A stretch of 64,000 nucleotides of DNA from Aquarana catesbeiana (lineage: Eukaryota; Chordata; Amphibia; Anura; Ranidae). Made by a program: the position numbers and the translations under genes. Positions 9,974 through 21,581 of the stretch are shown piece by piece. Where the stretch lies: contig NC_133328.1 of NCBI RefSeq assembly GCF_042186555.1, positions 338,622,035 to 338,686,034 of the forward strand, read 5' to 3'. The first letter of the stretch is position 1. Each line of letters starts with the position of its first letter. Under the pieces are notes generated by a model, which ran no database searches, was not told the origin of the DNA, and saw only the letters and a list, made by a program, of their open reading frames with translations.

Positions 9974-10738
9974 CCTCCCTGGCTGTATGATTATTTTGGA
10001 TTTTAGGTGCTGAAAGCAGTACAATTATTTTGCATGGAAATTTGGCATTTTATATTGTAGGCCTGTAATTCTTAATAATAACACACTTAAATCTGTCCAG
10101 ACAAGAGTCTAGTAGATATCCCGGGTATGATGAAGTTTGAAACACAAAAACATAAATTATAATATAATAAATAAATATAAATAATAAAAAATAATAATAT
10201 AATAATAATAAAATAAATTTCCCCACGATTCTCTATCACTCAATTCTGCAAGTGTTCTAATTTACTATCACTGTTTTCTAGCTGATCTAAAGCCACTTTT
10301 GACGTAAAGGGACACTTTTTGGTTGCTATGGACAATCTCCAGTTTCCAGGTAGAAAGAACAGTATATATCATATAAAACTGCATGCAGGGCATGGGCCAA
10401 AGCACTGGGGACAAAAGGGATGTAAAAAAAAATGCATACAGTACTGTAATATGTAAGATTACAGTACTGTATGTGTTATGGTTTTAAAATTTTTTTGAAT
10501 TTGCCGCCAGGCTCCGCCCCCGTGCGGCACGCTGCTTGCAGAGAATGGAGCCTGGCACGGAGAAGCTTCGGAGAAGACACAGGCCGCAGACACAGCGGGG
10601 GACATCGCAGGATCCTGGGGACAAGGTAAGCAACGCCGCACCAGGATCCTGCAATGTAATCCCGAGTGTGGCTTGGGGTTACCACTAATGGGACTGAAAT
10701 TTAACCCCGAGCCACACTCGGGATTACCGTCAGGGAGG
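9974..10738. mobile_element. MITE with CCTCCCTGGC ends, TTAA on one side
   Basis: The left end TTAA-CCTCCCTGGCTGT (9,970 onward) pairs with the right end CCGTCAGGGAGG (to 10,738). A paired ATCCCGAGTGTGGCT / AGCCACACTCGGGAT hairpin lies at 10,660-10,725, and the AATAAT-rich simple repeat at 10,150-10,215 is internal. The right flank is not TTAA, so the duplication has decayed or the end is displaced. The piggyBac-like assignment is tentative. Confidence 0.6.
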
Positions 10739-10845
10739 CTACGGGCTCGTTAAGATGGTGCTGACACCTTGCATGCTGAGCCACTGTTTTCTGTATCTGC
10801 ATCTGCCTTGAAGCTGCACACTAAATGTACTTGCTAGTATATACA

Positions 10846-10876
<31 letters not shown>

Positions 10877-10879
<3 letters not shown>

Positions 10880-11210
10880 GGCTTTTTTTCAGGGGGAACT
10901 TGATGGAACCACCTCTGCACCTCTGGCTCAGACCCTTTGGTGCCTGCTCACCACAATCACTTGTAAACACAGAAGTCCGGTTTCTGTGTTTACAAGTGAC
11001 AGCTCTGCACTCTTTGTGTAACCCCCATGAACTCGGCACTCTGTATGTAATGCAATCCTGATATTTAATGCCCCTTTAAGACCCTTCTACTGTTTGTGAA
11101 ATATGACCACACTCACTATTTGATGTGATTTCGAGGGTGTGTGTGGGGGGAGGGGTTTTGGAGGGTTGTGGTTGAGTTCCAGCACCTATTGTTTGAGAAA
11201 AAAAGCCCTG
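10877..11210. mobile_element. hAT-like MITE in a TA microsatellite
   Basis: Ends CAGGGCTTTTTTTC and GAAAAAAAGCCCTG are exact inverted repeats. TATATATA lies on both sides (10,869-10,876 and 11,211-11,218); this fits an 8-bp hAT duplication but cannot be told apart from the surrounding TA tract. No transposase. An ACAAGTGA/TCACTTGT pair near 10,950-11,000 forms an internal hairpin. Confidence 0.75.
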
Positions 11211-11583
<373 letters not shown>

Positions 11584-12545
11584 AAGCGTTTGATGCTTAT
11601 ACCCTACCTCTCAGTTATTGCAGTTCAGGCTTTTCTGTGAGCCAACCAGATGTTTTGTTCTGGCTGTTTTCGAAGGAAAAGTTACCCGAAAAAGTTGGTT
11701 TGATGGAAAGGCAATCAAATGTGATCTGCCCATTGATTTAATAATATTTTTGTTATCAGATATGATACCAGATCACTGAAGTTACATTTTTCTTACAATG
11801 CATAATACAGTTATTCACAAATAAAGAAGTGAAATAGTATGTATTTTATACACATAAAGATTAATATATATTATTGAAGTATCATGTAATGATAGAGGAA
11901 AAAAAGCAATACATTACAGTGAAAAAAGTTTACATGCAAGGGGTACCATAACACACACAAATCTGCAAAAATACTACAGGGAAAATGAATTATTTGGGAC
12001 TAATTATTTCTTGTTATGGTATACTGTAAAATGAAACCTTACTTTTTTACAGTGGATTTAATAATCGGATAGATTACCATTCAATTCTTCTCATCATCTT
12101 GAAATATTTGAGCACACGTTCCCCAAGTTCAAAATGTATTATTGTATGGTATCCTACAGTCCCTAATAGGAAGGGTGCATTCCAAATTTTAGTAAATGTG
12201 TAGTTCCAGAGAATAATGAAAGACCTCTAAATCTGGAAATTACAAGAATTTAAATGGATGCATACAGAGAAGGTGAGCATTGTAAGTCTAAACATGTTAA
12301 CAGGGCCACTGGTATTGTAGTGGTGGTAATTTGAGGGTGGAATAATGCAGCTTTTGCTTTTCTACAGAAATACATCTTATGATGGTTCTGTGCTTAAACC
12401 ATGTGGTGACCCAGGTTTAATGATAGACATTATGTGGGAACTGGTTCAGGTTGAGAAGAAGGACATTTTTAGAGGAGGAAGATGATGTTGAAAAAAATAA
12501 AATGCCTGTCTGAAATTAGATAACAAACTTGACAGTTAAACTGAA
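11584..12545. other. No recognised feature
   Basis: Ordinary AT-rich sequence; no coding motif or TIR pair noted. Confidence 0.4.
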
Positions 12546-12549
12546 CTCA

Positions 12550-14130
12550 AGCTAGACCACGTATGTTTCTTACTGGACCTTTGTCTAAACACCACCTTTT
12601 TCAAGTACAAGGATAACGTTCACAGACAGAAACATGGCTGTACTATAATCTCACCTGTATGTTCCATTATAGTTAGCCTGTACTGGAAAAGTTGGAGATG
12701 CACCCTTTGAACTCTTTCAGAAGAATAACATCAAGTCATTGGTTCAGGCATTTAAATGATACATTGTTTAAGAGTAGAACATTGAAAATGAAAGCTTTTA
12801 GTAGACAGCTAAATGCAGTGGGCAAATACATCATGCTTACATGGTAAGAGGCATAGAATAGCAAATTGCCCTTTTGTATGGTACATGTCAAGGAGAAGGG
12901 GTGGCCTGAAAATTGAGGTCTACAGAAAATCCACCCACACAGACCAGCTTTTGGACTTCCACCACTCACTGGAATACAAACTGAGGTTGTATATACTCTG
13001 CAACATTGAGCTTTGATGATAAATAAACAGAAAGTCTAAAGACAAGGAACACAGACATCTAGCGACTGCTTTGAAAGTTTGTGGCTACCCAAACTGATCT
13101 TTTAAAACATCCACACGGTCAAGCAAAAACACAAGATCATCAAACAGAGGGGAAAAGCAGAATGCCTGTGTTAACATACTCTCCCTATACACTGTATGCA
13201 GTTGGAGTATTGTAAAGACTTGGAAGGGTTCTTTAAAAACACTGCATCCCTGAGTCTCTCAAGCCCAGCCCAGCAATATACTGAAACACAAGACTGTACA
13301 TCCTAAAGACCCAACATTCAAACACAAGAAAAATAGCTTAGTATATACAACACAGTATAGTGATGTCAGGGAATTCCTATTAGCCAGATGGCTTCCGCAT
13401 ATGTGTGTTTGCATACCTCTGCTTGTGGCTCTGCACATAGAATAATGACCCTGCATACACAATCAATACTAATGGTGCATGTACCAAGTCCCCGAGTTGT
13501 CATCAGCTATATAGGGGAATTGACAGGGATAGTAGTGACATCATTGACCAAATACTGTATGGTCATAGCCATATTTGGTCAATGTCATTGCCTGAATATG
13601 ACCAGTGATCATATTTGGGCAATAACGTCAAAGGGATGGGGATTCCCCTTGACCTAAGTGGTTCCGCTAAATCTTTGCTGATACTCCTGCCTGTACATCC
13701 TGCTGGATCATCATGGGTTTATGCAAGCTACAACTGCCTAAACGTGTGCTCCTCCTGTCTCTTTGCACTCCCTATTTCACTTTCAGGGGTTCTTGGGAAG
13801 AAGATACAAGAGGCCGCCCTTGTCATGCCCTTGTCATCTTGATCTCCTATCAGGTACATGGCAATTGATGAATGCAAAGACCCATTTATTTGAAATGCAA
13901 AGTACCCTCTCCATGGAAGAATGGCCAAACATAGCAGGGTGAATTCTAAAGGCCAGGACTCAGCATTCTTCCTACACCTTAAGGAAAAATGAACATTCTT
14001 TTGAGGTCAGTGAGGAGCACGTTTTGTACTGGTTCGCAAGAGGCGTGAAAGAGACCATCTACAGTATGTCAAAATAAAATAACCTTCCCTGGAAAGGGTT
14101 GGAGTCCTTTGACACCTCCTGTCTTCCACT
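12550..14130 (+). pseudogene. Penelope/Neptune-type retroelement relic, interrupted
   Basis: Fragments of an RT plus GIY-YIG protein are visible in order: YRQKHGCT-like sequence near 12,630; KIEVYRKSTHTDQLLDFHHS near 12,915; EHRHLATALKVCGYP near 13,050; ILKHKTVHPKDPTFKHKK near 13,275 followed by SLVYTTQYSD, which opens the GIY-YIG part; then, after an interruption of about 500 bp, LHGRMAKHSRVNSKGQDSAF near 13,910, HVLYWFARGVKETIYS near 14,025 and LPLIMLFYKEL near 14,130. The order and wording match vertebrate Penelope-like elements of the Neptune/Penelope type. Frameshifts and stops are frequent; the YxDD block is not recognisable. Confidence 0.8.
13375..13890. other. Unidentified insertion inside the Penelope-like relic
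   Basis: The GIY-YIG reading breaks at about 13,375 and resumes at about 13,900. The intervening sequence contains the inverted/direct motif TATTTGGTCAATG / CATTGACCAAATA (13,540-13,585) and ATATTTGGGCAATAACG (13,610). No TSD was found, so it may be an old insertion or a rearrangement. Confidence 0.5.
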
Positions 14131-15348
14131 TATAATGCTATTTTACAAAGAACTTATACGTGTATATTACTTTAAAAGCCATTTTTATTTAGCCTGCATA
14201 CAAATTAGAAAATAAAACAAAAAAACAAGGTATGGTAGCCGTTATACCATACTACATAATATTCATATGCATACTTACCTAACTAAAAATATAACAATAT
14301 AAAACTGTTATTTATTAGCCCTGACCATAATGAAGGAATATTACTTCTAACTTGAATGAGTTAAGTTCTCTCCTAATAGTCAAGTATTTGTATGGGCTAT
14401 TAAGGCATCTCACATTTAGCAAGAGATATGTTGGGGCAATAGATAGATGGTTCTATGGAGAGTTGAGATGTACTGTATCTGAATTTTAACCAGAGGTATT
14501 AGTTTCATAATGAAATTGTCATAATGCTGAAGTTAATGACAAAACCTAACCCTGATATACATGCAATAATTTGGAGGAAAAGACATGAACAAGATGAAAA
14601 TGAAAACAATATTGGTAAAAAAGTCAGAAAATATTAATAGTGCCATTGTTACCCATTGAAACCAGTTAAATTCCATACTTCAGCAAAAAATTGAGTACTG
14701 TCCGTGATACTTTTTTTATTTATTATTATATTATTTTATTATACGGCTACAATCAAATCAAGTATACTTCAGCAAAAAATGATTGGTTTCTGTGTGTTAC
14801 TAACCTATTTTTGCTCTAGTTTACCTTGATACAGTTTTTGTATACAGCTAAAAAACTGCCTTGATAAAAAAATTCACATGATTATTTCTGACTATAAAAT
14901 CGAACAACTATGACTTTAATTCTAATGAAAACCAGTACGCATTATGAGTGGATGCAAGAATCTATAAAGTTATAATTTATGTGATTATGTTACCATGGGC
15001 TTCACATAAAGATCAACCTTCACACTGCAAATTAATCTTAACAGCTAACTGGATCATAACTGAAAATAAATGCCACAGCTGATTGAAAATCAGCAGTTTC
15101 TTGACATTTTGTTATATTTTGTAGTGATTTACCATTTTGAAAGAACAGTAAATGAAATGATTATGCCTAAAGCTAGTGAATAATATTAATTTAAGCTATA
15201 GTGGTGAATATAAATAATGTTAAATGGCTTAAAAATAAAATTAATATCAATGTGACAAAGTAATCTTTTGCAACACAGTCACAACCTGAAAAAAACTCTC
15301 TGGATGTCGATTTAGTCTTTATTTTCTTATTTATTTTATTTCATACAT
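14131..15348. other. No recognised feature, AT-rich
   Basis: AT-rich sequence with a short T/A-rich tract (14,710-14,740). The stretch AGTATACTTCAGCAAAAAATGATT (14,760) repeats CATACTTCAGCAAAAAATTGA (14,675), a local duplication of about 18 bases. Nothing else noted. Confidence 0.4.
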
Positions 15349-15791
15349 AGGTTACCCTTTTCCTTGTCAAAAGAAGTTTATTGAGTATACAATGTTATAA
15401 AGATACATAAAGTAAGTTTACAAGGATCTATAAAGTAAGCTCATTGTTTTACAGTAGGGTTTATATAGGTAAATATCATGAAATTTCAAATATTAAACAT
15501 TGGGTTCACGTAAACCTAAATTAAAGATATATATAATTTCCTTAGTTACTTTTGTAGGTATTTAAATGATTTATACCTACTATACATATTGTTTACAAGT
15601 AGAGTGTATATAGGTCAAATAAATTCTGATAATGAGCTTTAATCGTAAGGTGGAGAAAAGGAAAGAGAAAGAAGAAAAAAGGTTGAAAGGTAGAGGTATG
15701 GTCCACAAGGTTGTCCCGCTCGTCAGTTTATTATTCTTTTTAGTTCTCTTTGAAGCCTTAGAATGGGTGTCTCTGTAAGTCATTTAATCTG

Positions 15792-18700
15792 TTACCATGG
15801 CAACAGGACAGAGTCATTGAAGTTTGACAGGAACTGTTGTTTTATCCAAGGATGCCAAAGTTTTTCAAATTTTGGAATTTGATTTTGATCGATGGCTACC
15901 ATCTTAGCATGGGACAGTGTATTATTCATTCTGTGAATTGTTTCTGCTAGTACCAATGTAGGAGATTTCCATGCCTTGGCCACTGTTTGTTTTGCAGCCG
16001 TTATTAGTTGGATCATAAGTTTGAATTGAGAGAGTGTTAACCATTCCGGTTTTAGATTAAGTAAAGTTAAATATGGATCTGGTTGTATTATTTTTTTAAA
16101 TATTTTAGATGCAATCACGAAGACTTCCTTCCAGAAGGTTTGGATTACTGGGCACGTCCACCATATGTGTAAATATGTGCCTATTTCTGGGCATCCTCGA
16201 AAACAAAGAGCTGAGGTATTAGGTGAATATTTTGCCACTCTAGCGGGTACAAGGTACCAGCGAGTTAGGACTTTATAATTTGTCTCCAGTGCTAAGATGT
16301 TGGGTGAAGATGACTTAGATGTGAGCCATATGTTAGACCAGTCCGTGTCTTCTAAAGTTCGTCCCAGGTCCTCCTCCCACCTCTGAACGTAAGAGGGTCT
16401 ATTAAGATTTGCTACTCCATATAATTGATTATAAAGTGATGAAATTGTACCTTTAGCAAATGGATCTTTTGTACAGATTGTTTCAAAAATGGATAATTGG
16501 GATAATGGTGTATCCCCCTTTAGGAATGGTGTATAGAAATTTTTGATTTGGAGATATCTAAATATCTCAGAGTTTGGTAGATCATATTTTTCTTTAAGCG
16601 ATGGGAATGAAAGGAATGATTTAGATGCTATGAAGTCATTTAGTGTCTGAATGCCTGATGTTGTCCAAGCTTTAAAAGAATTTGGGTAGATCCATGCCGG
16701 ATAAAAGGTCGGATTTCTGATAAAAGAAAGGAGAGGATTGTGTGGAGATTGTAACTGATATTTGGTTTTTAGTTTATCCCAGAGAGATAAGAAGTGTTTA
16801 GTTATGGGATTATGAATTTTAAAGCGGTCTTTAGGATCAAGCCATAATAAATTTGATATTAATAGAGGGTCATTTTCTGAAGCCTCTATAAATACCCATA
16901 ATGGGATTTCCTGTTTTGCATGGTATTTGGACAGACTGGCCAAATGTGCTGCTCTGTAGTAGTTAGTAAAATTAGGGTATCCCAGGCCTCCTTTATTTTT
17001 GGGAAGATGTAGTGTGTGTATAGGTATACGTGGTTTAGAAGAGCCCCATATAAACGAAGTTGCTCTTTTTTGTACTATTCTCAAAAAATAGGAAGGAATT
17101 GGAATAGGGAGGACTCTGAACAGATAAAGCAATTTGGGTAGAATAGTCATTTTGATTGCATTAATCTTCCCTATCCAGGATAAAGGAAGTTGCGACCATT
17201 GTTTTATTAGATTTGTGATCTGTCTTAATACAGGAGGATAATTGGTTGAGAATAAGTCAGAATGAGATGCTGTTAAATGAATTCCAAGATATGGGATTGA
17301 TTTTTCTGCCCATGTGAATGGGAGTGCAGCCCTAGCTGGGATCAGTTCCATGTTTGTGAGTGAAATATTAAGCACTAGGCATTTCTTAGGATTAATCATA
17401 AGGCCGGATAGGGCTGCAAATCCATCAAGAGCTGGTATTAAGTTAGGACCAGAGACCTGTGGTGATGATAGAAAAAGTAATATATCGTCTGCAAATATAC
17501 ATAATTTGTGTGTAATACCTCCTACTTCAATGCCAGTTATAGTTTGGTTTGTTCTGATGTATTGGGCCATGGGTTCGAGTATAAGGGCAAATAATAAGGG
17601 AGATAATGGGCAACCCTGTCGGGTACCTCTTTCGATATTAAAGGCTTCAGATTTGAATCCAGCATATTTTATATAGGCTTTGGGTTTATTATATAATGCT
17701 TTGATCCATGTTAAAAAGTGGGGTCCAAAACCCCATTTTTTTAATGAATATTGCATATATTGCCAGGATACTGTGTCAAATGCCCTCTTAATATCGAGAG
17801 ATAGAAAACATAAAGGGATTTTCCGTTTTTTAGCAATATGTGCCAATAACACTGCCCTGCGTATATTATCGCCTACCTGTCTATTTGGCATGAAGCCTAC
17901 TTGATCTCTATGTATTAATTTTCCTATAATGCTACTGAGGCGTTTTGCTATTATTTTTGCTAATAATTTAATATCGAGGTTTAACAGAGAGATAGGCCGA
18001 TAATTCACACAGGAAGTATCATCAGAAAGGGGTTTTGGGATCATACAAACAATTGCCATTAGTGTTTCTTGCCGAAAAGAATGTCCATCTAGAAGTTTGT
18101 TAAAAGTTTCAGTGAGAATGGGAGAGAGTATTTCTGAGAATGTTTTATAGTATAAAGCCGAGTAGCCGTCTGGGCCTGGTCTTTTGTTAAGTTTTAGGTC
18201 TTTTATGGCGTTAGCAACTTCATCTATAGTTATAGGCTCATCCAAACTGCTTTTTTGATTCTGAGATAACTCAGGTAAGGTTATTTTTGAGAAGAAGGAT
18301 TCAGCCTCTGTAGGATTAAATTCATTGTTTGTCTTGTATAAAGTTGCGAGATGTGAGTGAAATTTATGGACTGTTTTAACTGGATTACAAGTGTAAACAT
18401 TTTTTGATAATTTCAAACGTATTGGTTTGAAAGATTTGTTAGTTGAATTTAATGCCCGAGCCAAATATGTACCTGGTTTGTTTGTATTCATGTAGAAATT
18501 GTGTTTGGAGCGTTTGAGGGATTTATCAACTGACTCAGTGAGAAATAGATCGTATTCCAATCTAGATTTTTCCAGATGAGATTTTGTACTCTGAGATGGA
18601 TTATCTTGAAATGATATGTAGGCTGCATTAAAATTGAGTTCTAGTTCTTTTGCTAGATTTTTGCGTTCCCGTTTAAATAGTGCCATTTGTCTTTGTATTG

Positions 18701-19583
18701 TACCACGCAAGACAGGCTTATGAGCTTCCCACAGTGTTATTGGGGAGATGTCTGTTGTATTATTAATTGATATGTATTCCTTTAAAGCTTGTTCAATGAC
18801 CATCTGATGTAGTGGGTGTTTGAGCATTATGTCCGGTAAGTACCACGTTGGGTCATGCGCTTTTGGTATGGCTGAGGCTATAGTGGTGTATACTGCATTA
18901 TGGTCAGACCACGGAATCGGAATTATATCTGATGCAATAATTTCTGGTATCATTCCTATTGTTAGAAAAATATGATCTATTCTGGTGAAGGTTTGATGAG
19001 GGTGCGAGAAATAAGTGAATTTCTTTTTCATTGGGTTACTTTCTCTCCACGAATCTACCAGATTGTATTTGGAAAGAAGTTGAGAAAAAGGTAATCTAGA
19101 GGTTATTTTGGATGGTGTAAAAGGTGATTTATCTAGAAATGGGAGGAGGACCTGGTTCGAATCCCCACACATTATCACTGTTCCTATTTTGTGTGTATTA
19201 ATCACTTGTAATATATGTGAGAGGAATGGTGTAGGTTGTTTGTTAGGAGCGTAGTAGGAAATCACCGTGATTGCTGTATCCATGATATAACCCATGAGTA
19301 TCAGGTATCTACCTTCTGGGTCTTTAATTTCTGATGATAAGGTGAATGGTGTGGATCGGTGAAATGCAATTAGAGTTCCCCTTTGCTTGGTACAGGCAGA
19401 AGCCGTGTAAATTTGTTGATAAAAAGGAGAAATATATTTTGGAGTAGAATCTTTGGTGAAGTGTGTTTCTTGGAGGCATACTATGTGAGCCTTTTTGTTA
19501 TGGAAAGTACGGAAGGCTTTGGTCCTTTTTTGAGGGACATTTATTCCCTGAACATTCAGGGAAAGTATATTCAGTGGTGCCAT
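15792..19583 (-). CDS. L1/Tx1-type ORF2: endonuclease-reverse transcriptase, 1,263 aa
   Basis: This protein nicks target DNA and reverse-transcribes the element RNA there. The ATG at 19,583 begins MAPLNILSLNVQG, the start of an APE-type endonuclease. Endonuclease motifs follow: LQETHFTKDS (about residue 37), CGDSNQ (about 138), RIDHIF (about 200) and PWSDHNAV (about 225). RT motifs are KRPGPDGYSALYYK (about 470), NYRPISLLNLDIKLLAK (about 530), LSLDIKRAFDTVSW (about 600), GTRQGCPLSPLLFALILEP (about 655) and FADDILLF (about 698) with both aspartates. The C-terminal zinc motif CFRGCPEIGTYLHIWWTC has the C-x3-C-x7-H-x4-C spacing of L1. No stop or frameshift was seen. Length matches full L1-clade ORF2 proteins. 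Confidence 0.95.
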   Translation of the reverse strand: MAPLNILSLNVQGINVPQKRTKAFRTFHNKKAHIVCLQETHFTKDSTPKYISPFYQQIYTASACTKQRGTLIAFHRSTPFTLSSEIKDPEGRYLILMGYIMDTAITVISYYAPNKQPTPFLSHILQVINTHKIGTVIMCGDSNQVLLPFLDKSPFTPSKITSRLPFSQLLSKYNLVDSWRESNPMKKKFTYFSHPHQTFTRIDHIFLTIGMIPEIIASDIIPIPWSDHNAVYTTIASAIPKAHDPTWYLPDIMLKHPLHQMVIEQALKEYISINNTTDISPITLWEAHKPVLRGTIQRQMALFKRERKNLAKELELNFNAAYISFQDNPSQSTKSHLEKSRLEYDLFLTESVDKSLKRSKHNFYMNTNKPGTYLARALNSTNKSFKPIRLKLSKNVYTCNPVKTVHKFHSHLATLYKTNNEFNPTEAESFFSKITLPELSQNQKSSLDEPITIDEVANAIKDLKLNKRPGPDGYSALYYKTFSEILSPILTETFNKLLDGHSFRQETLMAIVCMIPKPLSDDTSCVNYRPISLLNLDIKLLAKIIAKRLSSIIGKLIHRDQVGFMPNRQVGDNIRRAVLLAHIAKKRKIPLCFLSLDIKRAFDTVSWQYMQYSLKKWGFGPHFLTWIKALYNKPKAYIKYAGFKSEAFNIERGTRQGCPLSPLLFALILEPMAQYIRTNQTITGIEVGGITHKLCIFADDILLFLSSPQVSGPNLIPALDGFAALSGLMINPKKCLVLNISLTNMELIPARAALPFTWAEKSIPYLGIHLTASHSDLFSTNYPPVLRQITNLIKQWSQLPLSWIGKINAIKMTILPKLLYLFRVLPIPIPSYFLRIVQKRATSFIWGSSKPRIPIHTLHLPKNKGGLGYPNFTNYYRAAHLASLSKYHAKQEIPLWVFIEASENDPLLISNLLWLDPKDRFKIHNPITKHFLSLWDKLKTKYQLQSPHNPLLSFIRNPTFYPAWIYPNSFKAWTTSGIQTLNDFIASKSFLSFPSLKEKYDLPNSEIFRYLQIKNFYTPFLKGDTPLSQLSIFETICTKDPFAKGTISSLYNQLYGVANLNRPSYVQRWEEDLGRTLEDTDWSNIWLTSKSSSPNILALETNYKVLTRWYLVPARVAKYSPNTSALCFRGCPEIGTYLHIWWTCPVIQTFWKEVFVIASKIFKKIIQPDPYLTLLNLKPEWLTLSQFKLMIQLITAAKQTVAKAWKSPTLVLAETIHRMNNTLSHAKMVAIDQNQIPKFEKLWHPWIKQQFLSNFNDSVLLPW

Positions 19584-20513
19584 GGCAATAGATCAAATAG
19601 TTTTGACTTACTTTTTGTTATGCAGAGCTGACTGCGCAGATCAACCTGTGTGGACTGAAGAGATGAATAGATAGAAAAGAAACCAGTGAATTCTGGAGTA
19701 AAGAGTAAACAAAAAACATATGAGATTAGATGATACATTGTATAAATTATTTTTTGCAAGTAATCACAATTTACCCGTGAAAGAGAATAAATATCTCTCT
19801 CAGGGGAATAAGTGCCTTCGTCACACTCCCACATAATATGGTTGGGAGAATGAGGAGGGCTAATGGGGGTACACGGATCTTCCGCTTACAGGAGAGAAGT
19901 GCTATGTCAAAAGACATCAAAATGATGTTTCATTAATTGGAGTGCAGAATTATTTATTCCAGGGTGGTTGTATATGGTTAGTCTTGCCCTAGGCTAAATA
20001 ATTCAGTTAGAAAGGTACTGTTAATAACTTTGGTATTGATGAAGATAGTTTGAATTATTTTGGGATTTTAACCCTTTTAGAGTAAACAATTACATATTTT
20101 ATTCATATGTAACTGTTTAGATATGTTAACTCATAAAATTGAGGTTGTATTGCTTCAGATTAGAATAAACAAAAACATAATTCTAGGAACTAGTTAGGTA
20201 ATAATATATTTGTTTTAAGAAAAGAAAGAAAAAGCTTCCATTACTTCTGGATTATTGAACATATTTGTCCTAAAAAGTAATAAATCTATTGTTATTACCT
20301 GATAATATATAACTGAACAAGAATTTCCTTATTTCACTTACATATTCTAAGGCTATATGAATCAGAAGTAATAAGAAATATAACTGGAATGTAACATGAT
20401 CCCACACAGTGTGTGACTATCAGAATGCAGTTACATTCAGTTATAAATATAGGTTTTTTTATAGAGAACCATCTCTTAGTATAATAAATGAAGAGATATC
20501 AGGAATTAGGATG

Positions 20514-21581
20514 TCAGTCCATTGAATCTTCTTGGTCCATGGATGATGTGGCATAACGGCCTCTTTTGTGAGAATGATGATTCCCATTTTGTTCTGAAAT
20601 TTTCTGGGTGCTACCTGAAGGTGAAGATGATGCCATTCTTCTGCGTGTGGGAGTGTTGCTGCTTGTGGGTTCTGTCAGATTTAATTTTAAAAGGGTTTGT
20701 TGTAGTTCATCTGCTGATCTGCTTCTGTAAATTGTACCTTGGTAGTTAAATCTGACTGAAAAGGGGAAGCCCCATTGATACATAATGTTGTGGCGTTGCA
20801 GTTCCATTAGTTGGGGTTTCATGGATCGTCTTTTAGTAATAGTAAGTTGGGATAGGTCAGCAAAAATTTGATAATTGTGTCCTTGAAAATTAAGTTCCTT
20901 TTTTTCTCTTGCAGCAATTAGTATTTGTTCTTTCGTTCTGTAATAATGAAATTTTGTGATTGTATCACGTGGGGGTCCATCTTTCTTTTTGGCTGTGAGG
21001 GCTCTGTGTATTCTGTCCAGTTCTAAATGTTCAATAGGGATATCTGGCTTTAGTTCTTGTAATAGAGCAGTAATAGTAGATTGCAGGTCTGTCACAGTTT
21101 CAGGTATTCCCCTTATGCGCAAGTTTGAACGTCTGGCTCTATTTTCGTAATCTTCGAGCTTAGTTTGAAGTATTAAATTCTCTTCTTTTAATTGTTCCAA
21201 TTCTGTTATATTTTCTTGGGTTGTAATTTCAATTTCATCCATTTTTATTTCTAAGGCTGCGGTGCGGTTTCCCAGCTCTCTTATTTCTTTGGTTAGGCTT
21301 TTTGTTATTTGGTCTGAGGTTTGTTTTAAAGCCTTATGAAGCATCTTTTCAAATTGTAATAATATTACTGGGGATGCTGAGGAGGCTTGTGGAGAAGTTT
21401 GTGAGAGGATTTGTTCTGTATCTGACTCAAATGGAGAGTCTTGCTGTGACATTTTCTGTCTGTGAGAGCGCCCTGGTGCTGTATATTGTGAGGTGACTGG
21501 AGCTGCTTCAGCTGCAGTGAGTGCCTGTGAGCTCTTTGTGAGGTGATTTTTATTTCTGCCACGGTTTCCTCCCAGTACCAT
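20514..21581 (-). CDS. L1/Tx1-type ORF1: RNA-binding protein, about 355 aa
   Basis: ORF1 proteins of this kind form trimers on the element RNA and act as nucleic-acid chaperones. From the ATG at 21,581 (MVLGGNRGRNKNHLTKSSQ) the frame is open for 355 residues; a second ATG at 21,452 (MSQQDSPFESD) would give 312. A heptad-rich coiled coil follows (around KMDEIEITTQENITELEQLK), then an RRM-like part (NLRIRGIPETVTDLQ) and the C-terminal domain (TITKFHYYRTKEQILIAARE; YQIFADLSQLTITKRR). The tail is Ser/Arg/His-rich. In the plus-strand copy an in-frame stop lies between the two ATGs, so the start matters: if the 312-aa form is used, ORF1 is intact in both copies. Confidence 0.9.
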   Translation of the reverse strand: MVLGGNRGRNKNHLTKSSQALTAAEAAPVTSQYTAPGRSHRQKMSQQDSPFESDTEQILSQTSPQASSASPVILLQFEKMLHKALKQTSDQITKSLTKEIRELGNRTAALEIKMDEIEITTQENITELEQLKEENLILQTKLEDYENRARRSNLRIRGIPETVTDLQSTITALLQELKPDIPIEHLELDRIHRALTAKKKDGPPRDTITKFHYYRTKEQILIAAREKKELNFQGHNYQIFADLSQLTITKRRSMKPQLMELQRHNIMYQWGFPFSVRFNYQGTIYRSRSADELQQTLLKLNLTEPTSSNTPTRRRMASSSPSGSTQKISEQNGNHHSHKRGRYATSSMDQEDSMD

